This document shows, piece by piece, positions 9,027-17,353 of a DNA stretch of 64,000 nucleotides. Position 1 is the stretch's first letter; each line of letters opens with the position of its first letter. Position numbers and translations under genes: made by a program. Under the pieces are notes generated by a model. That model ran no database searches. It worked only from the letters and a program-made list of their open reading frames with translations, and was not told the origin of the DNA. The stretch comes from Rhodothermales bacterium. Its GTDB lineage: Bacteria > Bacteroidota > Rhodothermia > Rhodothermales > Bin80. The stretch is taken from positions 1 through 64,000 of the forward strand of contig JANQES010000038.1 in NCBI GenBank assembly GCA_028278205.1, in the 5' to 3' direction.

Positions 9027-9329
9027 AAATGATCCTCGTTTCGGTTGGGGGTGGGAAAACGAATGGTTGCGATGAGGGGTGCGCAACACGTCAGATCGAT
9101 GCGCCGGGGGAGCCCTGGGGTAGGGTGCAGGCACACTGTAGGAGGATCCTGTGCCCGGTTGGCCGTCAACGAAGCAGAAGCCGTTGATCGGGGGAATATA
9201 CAACCCACAGAATTTAATGCGCCATACACCGTCGAGGGATGTTCAAAACACGCTGACGAATCGTCCGAATTGGTTACATTGTGTGGGCAGATGACCCAAT
9301 CCGCTAGCTCAGTTGTGGTTTGCTAACGG

Positions 9330-9394
9330 TACTGCGTACTTCGTATTGCGTAAGGGTGCCACAAAATACGCAGTACGCACTACGCAGTACGAAG
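9330..9394. repeat. Inverted heptad array, ACGCAGT family
   Basis: The left arm at 9330-9352 (TACTGCGTACTTCG and onward) faces a right arm at 9367-9394 made of 7 bp words ACGCAGT, ACGCACT, ACGCAGT. A near-identical copy of the right arm alone lies at 22087-22114. The array is in the 433-base gap between the divergent MFS and dioxygenase genes. No gene is seen in that gap, which presumably also holds both promoters. Confidence 0.65.
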
Positions 9395-9459
9395 CCCTTT
9401 TTCAAAGCGTAGAGGCTTTCGAATTATGACCACTTCGCAATTAACCCTCAACCTTTAGC

Positions 9460-10341
9460 ATGACCCCCGACCTCTCGACACACCACGCGCCGATCACCGA
9501 TCTTTTCCCGGAAGCCGAAGAGGCTGCCGCGCCGGAACGCTTCCGGCTCAGCGACGAGCAGGTGGCGTTTTATCGCGAAAACGGCTACCTCGCCGGCCTC
9601 CGCGTGCTCAATGACGCGCAGGTAGACGTGCTCTGCGAGCAACTCGCCGGCCTGTTCGAGCCCGCTCACGACGGGCACGAACTCTGGCACGAATACCACA
9701 CCAACGAATCGGGCGATCCGGACAACGTGCTCTTCCACGCCCTCGGTGCCTGGCGCATCAAACCCGCTTTCCACGATGCGCTGTGGAACCCGGCCTTCAC
9801 GGTGCCGGCCAGCCAGCTCCTCGGCGGCGCCGTCCGGTTCTGGCACGATCAACTCTTCTGCAAACCCGCCCGGCATGGCGGCGTGGTGGCCTGGCATCAG
9901 GACTATTCGTACTGGACGCGCACCACGCCCATGCGCCACCTTACCTGCTGGATCGGCCTCGACGATGCCACGCCCGAAAACGGCTGCCTCCACTACGTCC
10001 CCCGAAGCCATCACTGGGCGCTCCTGCCCATCACCGGCCTCGCCAACGACATGAACGCCATCGAGACCGTGCTCACCGACGCGCAGAAAGCGCAGTTCAA
10101 GCCGGTGGCCGTCCCGCTGCGGCGGGGCGAGGCGAGTTTCCATCACCCGCACCTCGTCCACGGATCCTACCAGAACCGCACCGACCGCCCCCGCCGCGCC
10201 ATGGTCATCAACGTGTTTTTGGACGGGGTGATCTCGGACAGCGACGAGCCGCTTCTGAAGGGCGTGCCCGTCATCCCCAAAGGCGAGCCCATGGGCGGGC
10301 AATTCTTCCCCCTGTTGTATGATCCAGGGCGTGAAACGTAA
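9460..10341 (+). CDS. Phytanoyl-CoA dioxygenase (PhyH) family protein
   Basis: A 293-residue Fe(II)/2-oxoglutarate-dependent dioxygenase. The facial triad is visible: H146 and D148 in AWHQDYSYW and H234 in [16 protein letters not shown], with the following arginines positioned to bind 2-oxoglutarate. [15 protein letters not shown] is the typical strand before the distal histidine. Bacterial members hydroxylate varied small molecules or natural products, so the substrate is unknown. It faces the MFS gene divergently and converges on the FAD monooxygenase. A second, distant member lies at 54856-55647. Confidence 0.9.
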   Translation: MTPDLSTHHAPITDLFPEAEEAAAPERFRLSDEQVAFYRENGYLAGLRVLNDAQVDVLCEQLAGLFEPAHDGHELWHEYHTNESGDPDNVLFHALGAWRIKPAFHDALWNPAFTVPASQLLGGAVRFWHDQLFCKPARHGGVVAWHQDYSYWTRTTPMRHLTCWIGLDDATPENGCLHYVPRSHHWALLPITGLANDMNAIETVLTDAQKAQFKPVAVPLRRGEASFHHPHLVHGSYQNRTDRPRRAMVINVFLDGVISDSDEPLLKGVPVIPKGEPMGGQFFPLLYDPGRET

Positions 10342-10373
10342 AACGTGACACGAGCGAAGCGACTGACGAAGTA

Positions 10374-10420
10374 AACGTGAGGGTGCCTCGCTGAGACCTC
10401 TCTAAGGGCACCCTCACGTT
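10374..10420. terminator. Convergent terminator hairpin, ACGTGAGGGTGC family, copy 1
   Basis: A 14 bp stem, AACGTGAGGGTGCC at 10374-10387 paired with 10407-10420, encloses CTGAGACC-type loop sequence and is followed by CTCCTCTTTTT. It is preceded by degenerate ACGTGAA/ACGTAAA words from about 10330. Related hairpins lie at 46874-46920 and 62241-62296, and a half copy near 55647. It lies between two convergent genes. Confidence 0.75.
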
Positions 10421-10470
10421 TCACGCTCCTCTTTTTAAAACGCGGCCTGACGAATTACCACCCGCCGTTT

Positions 10471-11727
10471 CTACACACTCGCCGTCACCGTCTCCGCTTC
10501 GAGGCCGAGTTGGTGGGCCAGGGCGGCGAGGTCGTCGCCCGAGGCGGGGAAGCAGGGCAGGAGGCGTTGGGCGCGTTGCGCGATCCACGGATCGGTCTGC
10601 GGGCCGGCCACGAGGCCGCCTTTGAGGCCGAGGAGGTAGCGCCATTCGTTGAGCCGCTGCCGGCTGTAGCGGTCGAGGTTTTCCATCGACCGGTCGTTCT
10701 GGAGGATGTTAGCGAGGGTTTTAGCCAGGTCGTGCCCTTCGCGCAGGCCGATGTTCATGCTCTGGATGCCGACCGGCCCGGTCATGTGCCCGGCGTCGCC
10801 TGCGAGCCACATCCGGTGGGCGCCGAAGGCATCGGCCAGCCGGCTTTCGAAGCGCACCACGAGCCGCCATTCGATCTCGTCGATAGACCCTGTAAACCAC
10901 GGCGCGCGCTCTTCGATGAAGGTGTGGAGCTGGCTTTCGTCGAGCACGGGGAAGCGCGCGCCGCCGATCTGGATCTCGAAACGGTCTTTGCGGCGGGGCG
11001 CCGTGTGATCTTCAAAATCGACCAGTTGGAAGCTCCAGCGCGCCCGGCCACCGGGCAGCGGCCAGAGCACGTTGGTCGTCTGGTCGTCCATCACGATAGC
11101 CATCTCGTGCTGCAAGTCGGCATCGGTATGGAATTCGAAGACGGCGAAGTGCAGCGGATCGCCGATGCCGGGGTAGCCGATGTCGAGCGTCTCGCGTACC
11201 TGAGACCGGTGGCCGTCGGCGCCGATGACGAAGGCCGGCTCGAACTCTTTCGTCTTGGCGATGATCCATTCGGTATGAGCGATGGCATAGCCCGTCGAGC
11301 CTTTCTCCAGCTTGTCGATGGTCACCGCGACGTGATCATCTTCGGGCACCATGGCGGCCACCCGATGATTCCAGAGCACCTTGACGCCGTGGTTTTTGAG
11401 CGCGTCTTCGAGGAGACCTTCGAGCAGATCCTGCCGCATCACCACGAGGTCCACCGCCGTCATTTCGGCCCGGCGGTCGGCGCCGTCGTAGAGGCCGATG
11501 GTGCGGATGGGATAGGCCTGGTCGAGCACAGCCTCGCGCAAGCCCAGGTCGTTGAGCAGCCTGAGCGACTCGGCGTGCAACGCCAGGGCGTAGGCATGGG
11601 CAGCGGTGCGCCATTCTTTATCGACAATCTGAACCTGCACGCCTCGCCGGGCCAGCGACAACGCGGTAAACAGACCGACCGGGCCGGCGCCGACAACGAG
11701 GACTTCGGGCTTTTTTCGACCAAACAT
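10471..11727 (-). CDS. FAD-dependent aromatic-type monooxygenase (PheA/TfdB family)
   Basis: A 418-residue flavoprotein hydroxylase. The dinucleotide-binding motif VVGAGPVG (residues 11-18) opens the protein. The FAD-contact motif FVIGADGHRSQVRE lies mid-chain, and AGDAGHMTGPVGIQSMNIGL begins near residue 309. The family hydroxylates phenols or other aromatic compounds using NAD(P)H and oxygen; the particular substrate is unknown. The start at 11727 follows a strong GGAGGAG ribosome-binding site with 6-base spacing, although the frame is open to 11925. The C-terminal thioredoxin-like domain of longer family members is absent. Confidence 0.88.
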   Translation of the reverse strand: MFGRKKPEVLVVGAGPVGLFTALSLARRGVQVQIVDKEWRTAAHAYALALHAESLRLLNDLGLREAVLDQAYPIRTIGLYDGADRRAEMTAVDLVVMRQDLLEGLLEDALKNHGVKVLWNHRVAAMVPEDDHVAVTIDKLEKGSTGYAIAHTEWIIAKTKEFEPAFVIGADGHRSQVRETLDIGYPGIGDPLHFAVFEFHTDADLQHEMAIVMDDQTTNVLWPLPGGRARWSFQLVDFEDHTAPRRKDRFEIQIGGARFPVLDESQLHTFIEERAPWFTGSIDEIEWRLVVRFESRLADAFGAHRMWLAGDAGHMTGPVGIQSMNIGLREGHDLAKTLANILQNDRSMENLDRYSRQRLNEWRYLLGLKGGLVAGPQTDPWIAQRAQRLLPCFPASGDDLAALAHQLGLEAETVTASV

Positions 11728-11872
11728 AGCGGCTCCTCCGTCTAGGGAAAAAAGAGGGTTTTCTACCCAAAAAGAGCAGAGACTCCGCCGTTTTTCCTGA
11801 CAGCAAAAACCGTGTCCCGGTGTCGGGGAATCGATGACTTCGTTGCCGGGAGAACCCTGACGCGGAGGGAGT

Positions 11873-12028
11873 GATTTTGGATTTTGGATTTTAGATTTTG
11901 GATTGGTTTGATTCCGCACCGTCATCTCAAATGAAAAAGTCTAAGCGGTTCCACCTGTCGCGACTTTTTCGAATGCCAGACCCCCGTCAGATCCACAATC
12001 CGAAATCCAAAATCTAAAATCCAAAATC
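11873..12028. repeat. Composite inverted-heptad element, GATTTTG family, copy A
   Basis: The left arm (11873-11905) consists of 7 bp words ATTTTGG and ATTTTAG. The right arm (11997-12028) is the complement (AATCCAA, AATCTAA). Between them is a hairpin core with stem GAAAAAGTC 11933-11941 and GACTTTTTC 11962-11970 around an AAGCGGTTCCACCTGTCGC-type loop. Copies B (15941-16097) and C (24258-24411) share arms and core. The right arm ends 2 bases before the next start codon, so it probably forms that gene's leader. Confidence 0.75.
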
Positions 12029-12030
12029 GC

Positions 12031-13299
12031 ATGGCCGAAGACCGATGGTTGTGGCGGGGCGCGTTGGGATGTTTGATCCTGGCGGGGCTTACCGGCGCGT
12101 TTTTCCGGTTCGGCCTCGGCTACGGCTTTACGTTGGGGCTCGACCTGGGCAACGTGCGGCACGCGCATTCGCACCTGATGTATCTCGGCTGGGCGACGCC
12201 GACCCTTTTCGTGTTGATGGCGCGGCAGCTTTCGGCGCTGACGGGGCGTCCGTTTTCGCGGGCGGTAAAAGTCGTGGTCGGGGCGACGCTCGTGGGGGCG
12301 TTGGCGGCGTATCCGCTGTTTCTGGCTTTCGGCTATCGTTCGGTGGCGCTGGGCGAGGCCCGCGTGCCGCCGGCTGCGGTGGCGGCAGGGCTCAACATGC
12401 TGGTGTGGTACGGCTTCGTGGTGTGGTATGCGCGGGCGCGGCGCGGGCAGCGTCTCACGCGCGTGCTCCTGTTCTGGGATCTCGCGCTGGCGTTCCTGGT
12501 GCTGGCCTCCCTCGGCGCGTGGGGCCTTACGATGCTCAAGCCGCTGGGCATCGACGATCCGGCCTGGTCTACGGCGCTGACGCATCTTTTTCTCGATCTG
12601 TTTTCGGAAGGTTGGTTTGTGCTGGCGGTGCTGGGCCTGGCCTACGCGGTGCTAAAACCGGACGGGCACAAGGCGGGGCATTGGAGCCTGTGGTTGATTT
12701 GCATCGGGCTGCCCACGACGTTCGCACTGGGCATGCCCGCATCGCTGGTGCCGCCGGTGCTGAAGGTGATAGCGCGTCTGGGCAGCCTGCTGGTAGCCGC
12801 CGGGCTGCTCGTCCACGTCTGGATCTTGTGGGGAGCGGTTGGGGAGGGGAAAGGGGGAGAGGGAGAAAGGGAGAGAGGGGGATTCGGGCAGGTGTTGCGC
12901 TCGTTTTTCTCTCACGATCAACGCGCGCTCTGGCGTATTCCGCTGGTGTTGTTGTGGGCCAAGCTGATCGTTCAACTCGTTCTGGGATTGTGGCCCGGCG
13001 TGTGGTGGTCAGAGTTGCACACGCTGCGCATCCTGTATCTGCACCTGATGCTGCTGGGTTTTGTGACGCTGGGATTGGTGGCCGCTGCGACCTATGTGTG
13101 GGGCCGTGCCGCTACTCGCGGGCGTCTCTGGCTCTACGGGACCGTCTTGCTCGTCATCGCCTCGCTGATGCCGTTGACGCCGGTCTGGCCGATGGCCTGG
13201 CGCGGCCCGTGGATCCTGCCCGTCGCCGCGTGGATCGCTCTGGCGCCGGTCGTAGCGGCGGCATGGATGCTCATTGCAACCGCAGATAAACGCGGATGA
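12031..13299 (+). CDS. Polytopic membrane protein with conserved histidine clusters, function unassigned
   Basis: A 422-residue protein with about 11-12 hydrophobic helices. The first loop-helix contains HAHSHLMYLGW (H44, H46, H48), and a late helix contains LHTLRILYLHLMLLGF. The layout of histidines at helix ends recalls heme-copper oxidase subunit I-like and NnrS-like proteins, so heme or metal binding is possible, but I cannot assign a family with confidence. A loop near residues 272-285 is a low-complexity Gly/Glu/Arg/Lys run encoded by a purine repeat. The last residues and stop codon lie inside another short repeat. The gene starts 2 bases after repeat element A and has no clear ribosome-binding site. 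Confidence 0.8.
   Translation: MAEDRWLWRGALGCLILAGLTGAFFRFGLGYGFTLGLDLGNVRHAHSHLMYLGWATPTLFVLMARQLSALTGRPFSRAVKVVVGATLVGALAAYPLFLAFGYRSVALGEARVPPAAVAAGLNMLVWYGFVVWYARARRGQRLTRVLLFWDLALAFLVLASLGAWGLTMLKPLGIDDPAWSTALTHLFLDLFSEGWFVLAVLGLAYAVLKPDGHKAGHWSLWLICIGLPTTFALGMPASLVPPVLKVIARLGSLLVAAGLLVHVWILWGAVGEGKGGEGERERGGFGQVLRSFFSHDQRALWRIPLVLLWAKLIVQLVLGLWPGVWWSELHTLRILYLHLMLLGFVTLGLVAAATYVWGRAATRGRLWLYGTVLLVIASLMPLTPVWPMAWRGPWILPVAAWIALAPVVAAAWMLIATADKRG
12840..12885 (+). repeat. Purine 7-8 bp repeat inserted in frame in a membrane-protein gene
   Basis: Degenerate words GGGAAAG, GGGGAGA, GGGAGAAA and GGGAGAGA form an almost purely purine tract inside the coding sequence. It encodes GEGKGGEGERERGG in a loop between predicted helices. 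The same kind of tract flanks the intergenic array at 34273-34423. Confidence 0.6.
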
Positions 13300-13312
13300 A
13301 CGCGGATGAATG
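13279..13312 (+). repeat. CGCGGATGAA direct repeat at a gene's 3' end
   Basis: The sequence CCGCAGATAAACG is followed by two tandem copies of CGGATGAACG-type words. It supplies the last codons and the TGA stop of the membrane protein gene, so the repeat appears to have inserted into or replaced the original 3' end. No further feature is evident up to 13430. Confidence 0.5.
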
Positions 13313-13448
13313 GGGATTGATGCTCTGGAAAACTCCAATCCAAAATATGAGGAAGTTGTGAGTCCCTGAATCCTGCTGTGTTCTTGCTTATCTTGGCGAA
13401 ACGAGCCCCCATCCTCTCATTCATAGACCATCACCCGGAGGCACTACG

Positions 13449-13862
13449 ATGGCATTCCGCATCCGCCGCGTCGATTATTTTTACACCCGTGTCAAAGACC
13501 AACCCGGCGAGGCGTATAACGTGCTTTCGAAACTGGCGGATCTGGGCGTCAATCTGCTGGCTTTCATCGGCGTTCCAATGGGGCCTGCTATTACGCAACT
13601 GACCCTCTTTCCGGAAGACTCTACGAAACTGACCGAGGCCGCCGAGATGGCCGGCATGACGCTCGATGGACCCCAACCCGCCCTGCTCGTTCAGGGCGAC
13701 GACGAACTGGGCGTGCTGGCGAGCGTCCACGAAAAGCTCTATCAGGCCGACGTCAACGTTTACGCCTCGTACTGTGTGGCCGACGGACGCGGCAGCTTCG
13801 GCTATATCGTCTACGTCCGCCCCGATGAGTACGAACGCGCCGTGGCGGCGTTGGGGGTGTGA
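13449..13862 (+). CDS. Tandem ACT-domain-like small protein
   Basis: A 137-residue protein made of two ACT-like halves: residues about 8-70 (VKDQPGEAYNVLSKLADLGV) and 77-137 (DDELGVLASVHEKLYQADVN). The pattern of a strand, a helix starting after DxPG or DELG, and two strands fits ligand-binding regulatory domains that sense amino acids or similar metabolites. No enzyme domain is attached, so it may be a free-standing regulator. GGAGG with 7-base spacing precedes the ATG. A repeat element follows the stop immediately. Confidence 0.75.
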   Translation: MAFRIRRVDYFYTRVKDQPGEAYNVLSKLADLGVNLLAFIGVPMGPAITQLTLFPEDSTKLTEAAEMAGMTLDGPQPALLVQGDDELGVLASVHEKLYQADVNVYASYCVADGRGSFGYIVYVRPDEYERAVAALGV

Positions 13863-14097
13863 GGGTGTTATAGTGTTATGTGTTTTGGTGTTATGGTGTT
13901 TGAGGGCAGGTATGCGCAAGATGGTGAAGGGTTGAGACCTGGAAGGTCTCTGACGTTCTTGTAAACTGGCTAAAATCGGTCATTGTGGCTGGTCCGTTGA
14001 GGCCAGCGCTGCCTCATAGACCTTCCAGGTCTGGTTTCGTTTTTACCACACCTACCTGCGATCAACTCAAACACTGAAACACCATAACACTCAAACA
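13863..14097. repeat. Composite inverted array, GTGTTAT family, with AGACCTGGAAGGTCT core
   Basis: The left arm (13863-13909) repeats GTGTTAT and GTGTTTT words. The right arm (14066-14097) is the complement (CCATAACACTCAAACA). The enclosed segment has the palindrome GAGACCTGGAAGGTCTC at 13934-13950 and its facing copy at 14018-14032. The element fills the gap between the convergent ACT and phosphoesterase genes. Confidence 0.7.
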
Positions 14098-14106
14098 TCT
14101 TCCCCT

Positions 14107-14910
14107 CTACGCAATCTCCAGCAGTTTTTGCGGTTTCGGGGCGCGGTATTCGGCGGCGCCGGTGAATATTTTGAGGTTGGGGAGGATATCGACTTCGTTG
14201 GCGCTGTGGATGTGCCCGCACAACACCGTGAGGTGGTGGTGCGGATGACGCAACATAGCCTCTTTCAAGACCTCGCCGACGGCTTTGCACGTGAAGAAGG
14301 GCAGCCAGTCTGCACTCCAGATGTGGCCGTTGCGCCGGCAGGCTTCTCGGAACGGCGGCACGTGCGTCGCTACGATGACGTGACGGTGGTTTTCGAGGGC
14401 CTGCGGTAAGACCGCGCGAAAATGCGCGGCGGCTTCATCGGCCAGGGCCTGCATCTGCGCCAGACGCGCCGCCTTGTCCGTCGTCGTGAGTTCTTCGATG
14501 TGATGAAAGTCATTCAACTCGATGCGGCTGGCATAGAAATCGCCGAACCGCCCATCGGCCCAGGCGTCGTGGCCGATGAGCGCGGTTTCGTCGGTCAGCG
14601 AGAGCACGCCGGCGTCGTTGAGCCAGTGCAGGCGCGGCGCCTCGCGCACGAGGTCGCGTACGGCAGCCCGGACGCCGGCCATTGAGCCGCGGTAGAAATC
14701 GTGGTTGCCGAGGACGAAGTAGACCGGGGCATCGATGGTCATTTCGAGCAGCTTCAGACAGCGGACCACCGTCGGCGCTTCGGCGATGTCTCCGCTGAGG
14801 ACCAGGCCGTCCGGGCGATGCGCTCGCGCCGCATCGAGGAAGGCCGCCCGCGCGGTTCGATCTGCAAAATTCAAGTGGATGTCGGTGGCCCAGAGCAGGC
14901 GGTGCGCCAT
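14107..14910 (-). CDS. Calcineurin-like metallophosphoesterase
   Basis: A 267-residue phosphoesterase with the full metal-ligand set in order: D10 and H12 in ATDIHLN, D41 in LSGDIAE, GNHD at 68-71, then ATHVPP and CGHIHS late in the chain. The family cleaves phosphomonoesters or diesters with two metal ions; the natural substrate cannot be told. No signal peptide is seen, so it is cytoplasmic. The ATG at 14910 begins the domain; the frame extends upstream to 15150 only because it runs antisense to a decayed HNH gene. Confidence 0.88.
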   Translation of the reverse strand: MAHRLLWATDIHLNFADRTARAAFLDAARAHRPDGLVLSGDIAEAPTVVRCLKLLEMTIDAPVYFVLGNHDFYRGSMAGVRAAVRDLVREAPRLHWLNDAGVLSLTDETALIGHDAWADGRFGDFYASRIELNDFHHIEELTTTDKAARLAQMQALADEAAAHFRAVLPQALENHRHVIVATHVPPFREACRRNGHIWSADWLPFFTCKAVGEVLKEAMLRHPHHHLTVLCGHIHSANEVDILPNLKIFTGAAEYRAPKPQKLLEIA

Positions 14911-14920
14911 GGCGGTATAG

Positions 14921-15199
14921 GTTTTTTTCGTTCGCGATGGTTTCACCTGCCGGTTTTGCGGCTGGCATGGAAAAGACGACTTCTCACACTGGTGGGTTGC
15001 CAACTTTTCCGTCGTCCAGATCAAACCGTCCAGCCACGGCGGCACGCACGACGACGACAACCTCGTGCTGGGTTGCCACGCCTGCGCCCAACACAAAGGC
15101 GACGCCGATTGTAACTCGCTGAAGGAGGCGCAGGATCTCGTCGCTGCCAACCGCGCTCACGCCGAAGCCTGGTTCAGGAAGCACGTCCGCAACGATTAG
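14921..15199 (+). pseudogene. 5'-truncated HNH endonuclease-like gene
   Basis: Reading the plus strand in frame from 14921 gives VRDGFTCRFCGWHGKDDF, then SSHGGTHDDDNLVLGCHACA and QHKGD, with a stop at 15197-15199. The two Cys pairs (CRFC and CHAC) and the GGTHDDDNL segment are typical of zinc-bound HNH nucleases. The usual catalytic DH pair before the first conserved proline is replaced (VVQIKP), and no start codon exists between the upstream stop (14918) and the domain. It is probably a dead fragment. It lies divergently against the phosphoesterase gene. Confidence 0.7.
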
Positions 15200-15325
15200 A
15201 GTTTGGGTTGATCCAAAATCTAAAATCGAAAAGCTACGGCGCCTTCGACAGCGGTGCAACCTGGGCTCCTTCTCTCGGTATATTCGATCTCCATCCCCAT
15301 TCTTCACAGCAAGGAGGAACTACCC

Positions 15326-15937
15326 ATGCGCTCAGTTACTTTCGTAGGGCTTTTCATCGTGCTTCTGATCGGAGCCGACCTCGCACACGCGCAGCGGTCG
15401 GCCTCGCCCCGGGGCGAGACCTCCACACAGATCGGCGGTGAGTATGAAGGGCGACGTTATGCCGGCGGTAAGTGGATCGTGGTTGATTATGGCCGGCCCA
15501 TCCTGCGAGGCCGCACCGGCATCTTCGGCGAAGGCGACGGCTACGGGCAGGCCGTCAACGGCGGCGCCCCGGTCTGGCGAGCCGGCGCCAACAAATCGAC
15601 CCGGTTCATGACGGAAGCCGATCTCAAATTCGGCGATGCCACGCTCCCGGCAGGCGAATACAGCCTCTTCGTCGAACTGAAAGCCGATGGCTGGACGCTC
15701 ATCTTCTCCAACCACGCCGCCAAGGACAACTTCAGGGATTCCGGCGATGGGCTCTGGGGCTCCTACAACTACACCGCCGATAAGGATGTCTTACGCGTCC
15801 CGATGACGGTGGCCGAGCATACCACGTCGTTCGATCAGTTCACGATTGCTTTCGTCAACATGACCAAGACCGGCGGCACGCTGGCGATGATGTGGGAAAC
15901 CACGAGGGCCACGGCGGACTTCTCGCTGGCGGAATAG
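15326..15937 (+). CDS. Exported DUF2911 family protein
   Basis: A 203-residue protein with an N-terminal signal peptide (VTFVGLFIVLLIGADLAHAQ). The mature part matches the DUF2911 pattern: WIVVDYGRPILRGR near residue 48, VWRAGANKSTRFMTEADLKF, LPAGEYSLFV, and a final FTIAFVNMTKTGGTLAMMWE. The biochemical role of the family is not established; it is common in Bacteroidota and relatives. AAGGAGG with correct spacing precedes the ATG at 15326, which decides the start against an upstream ATG at 15254. Confidence 0.88.
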   Translation: MRSVTFVGLFIVLLIGADLAHAQRSASPRGETSTQIGGEYEGRRYAGGKWIVVDYGRPILRGRTGIFGEGDGYGQAVNGGAPVWRAGANKSTRFMTEADLKFGDATLPAGEYSLFVELKADGWTLIFSNHAAKDNFRDSGDGLWGSYNYTADKDVLRVPMTVAEHTTSFDQFTIAFVNMTKTGGTLAMMWETTRATADFSLAE

Positions 15938-15940
15938 ACC

Positions 15941-16097
15941 GATTTTGGATTTTAGATTTTGGATTTTGGATTGTTTGTCGTCACAACATCAACTAATCGA
16001 AGAAGCCGCAGCGGTCGCAACCGTCGCGGCTTTTTCGATTATTGATGAGGGGGCAGATATTTCGCAATCCAAAATCCAAAATCTAAAATCCAAAATT
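15941..16097. repeat. Composite inverted-heptad element, GATTTTG family, copy B
   Basis: The left arm is 15941-15973 and the right arm 16065-16097, with the same 7 bp words as copies A and C. The core hairpin has stem AATCGAAGAAGCCGC (15995-16009) facing GCGGCTTTTTCGATT (16026-16040). Relative to copy A, an A-T pair in the stem has become G-C on both sides. Confidence 0.75.
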
Positions 16098-16136
16098 CAG
16101 AAGCCTTCCACGCACACCGCTGAACGGTTTTACTCT

Positions 16137-17069
16137 ATGCACAGTGCCTCCAAAGGCAACATCATCGTTGTCGGTAGTTCGAATACCGACATGGTGGTCA
16201 AGGTCCCGGCGTTGCCGCGGCCCGGCGAGACGGTTTTGGGCGGGGCGTTTTACACGGCGGCCGGGGGCAAAGGCGCCAACCAGGCCGTCGCGGCGGCTCG
16301 CGCGGGTGGCGCGGTGACGTTCGTCGCATGCGTGGGCGACGATGCCTTCGGGGCGCAGGCCGTGCAGGGCTTCGAAGACGACGGCATCGATACGGCGTAC
16401 GTCTTCAAGGTGCCAGCAGCACCTTCCGGGGTGGCGCTCATCATGGTCGATGGCAGCGGCGAGAACAGCATCGCCGTGGCGTCGGGCGCCAACGCGTTGT
16501 TGCGTCCCCAGCACGTCGAACAGGCCCGCGATGTCATCGCCGGGGCCGGCGTGTTGCTGGCGCAGTTGGAGACGCCGCTGGAGACTGTTGCGGCAGCTAT
16601 CGAACTGGCGGCTCGCCACGGCGTTCGCGTCATCCTGAATCCAGCCCCGGCCCAGGTTTTAGACGAGGCGATCTTGCAGCACGTCTCGGTCCTGACGCCG
16701 AACGTCTCGGAAGCGACGCTCCTGACGGGCTTGCCGCTCGACGACGATGCCTCGCGCCTGGACGATGCCGCCACGGCGTTGTTGTCGATGGGCGTGGGGG
16801 CGGTGCTGATTACGTTGGGAGCCAGGGGCCTCTACATGGCCGCGCCCGGCATCCGCGAGCAGCTTCCGGCCTTCTTGGTGCAGCCCGAAGACACGACGGG
16901 CGCAGGCGATGTCTTCAACGGCGCGCTGGCTGTGGCGCTGGCCGAGCAGCAGCCGCTGCGCGACGCCGCGCGGTTTGCCGCCGCCGCCGCTGCCCTCTCC
17001 GTCACCCGGCGCGGCGCCCAACCCTCGGCCCCCCGCCGCGATGAGATCGTTCGGTTATTGAGATCGTGA
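16137..17069 (+). CDS. rbsK: Ribokinase-family (PfkB) carbohydrate kinase
   Basis: A 310-residue PfkB-family kinase, most like ribokinase, which phosphorylates ribose at O5 with ATP in the cytoplasm. The first signature GGKGANQAVAAARAGG begins at residue 43. The second signature DTTGAGDVFNGALAVAL starts at 252 with catalytic D258. The N-terminal substrate-binding SSNTDMVVKVPALPRPGET is also ribokinase-like. The ATG at 16137 begins the conserved domain; the open frame reaches back through repeat element B but that part is repeat-encoded. No sugar transporter is adjacent. Confidence 0.88.
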   Translation: MHSASKGNIIVVGSSNTDMVVKVPALPRPGETVLGGAFYTAAGGKGANQAVAAARAGGAVTFVACVGDDAFGAQAVQGFEDDGIDTAYVFKVPAAPSGVALIMVDGSGENSIAVASGANALLRPQHVEQARDVIAGAGVLLAQLETPLETVAAAIELAARHGVRVILNPAPAQVLDEAILQHVSVLTPNVSEATLLTGLPLDDDASRLDDAATALLSMGVGAVLITLGARGLYMAAPGIREQLPAFLVQPEDTTGAGDVFNGALAVALAEQQPLRDAARFAAAAAALSVTRRGAQPSAPRRDEIVRLLRS

Positions 17070-17120
17070 TTTTATGAGGCGATTTTTTGGCTTATGAGGT
17101 ATGAGTCATTCCGTATTTTT

Positions 17121-17311
17121 AGCCCCGTAGGGGCGTCCTGTTTGTAGCGCAAAGATCAAAAAAACAAAAAGCTCCCCCCGCCTTCGCGGGGGCAGGCTCC
17201 GGAGCGACCTGTTCAAAAGAATCCGCTGCATCCTTTTTGAACAGGCCGCCCCTACGGGGCTCATTTTTAAGAATGGACGGCCTTCTACAAACAGATCGCC
17301 CCTACGGGGCT
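17121..17311. repeat. Nested palindrome element, AGCCCCGTAGGGGC family, copy 1
   Basis: The outer arms AGCCCCGTAGGGGCGTCCTG (17121 onward, extending to 17147) and 17285-17311 are inverted copies. Inside is a second facing pair around GACCTGTTCAAAA and TTTTTGAACAGG, plus a small CCCCCGCC-GGCGGGG-like hairpin. Homologous copies lie at 36961-37116 and 51468-51616. It lies between convergent genes and could act as a two-way terminator. Confidence 0.75.
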
Positions 17312-17353
17312 CTAAAATTCGGGATGACTCATGATTCGCTTTTTTGAATGAGA

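Noticed and set aside
9290..9330. tRNA-like stretch GCTCAGTTGTGGTT
   Set aside because: No acceptor stem, anticodon loop or T-loop can be folded around it.
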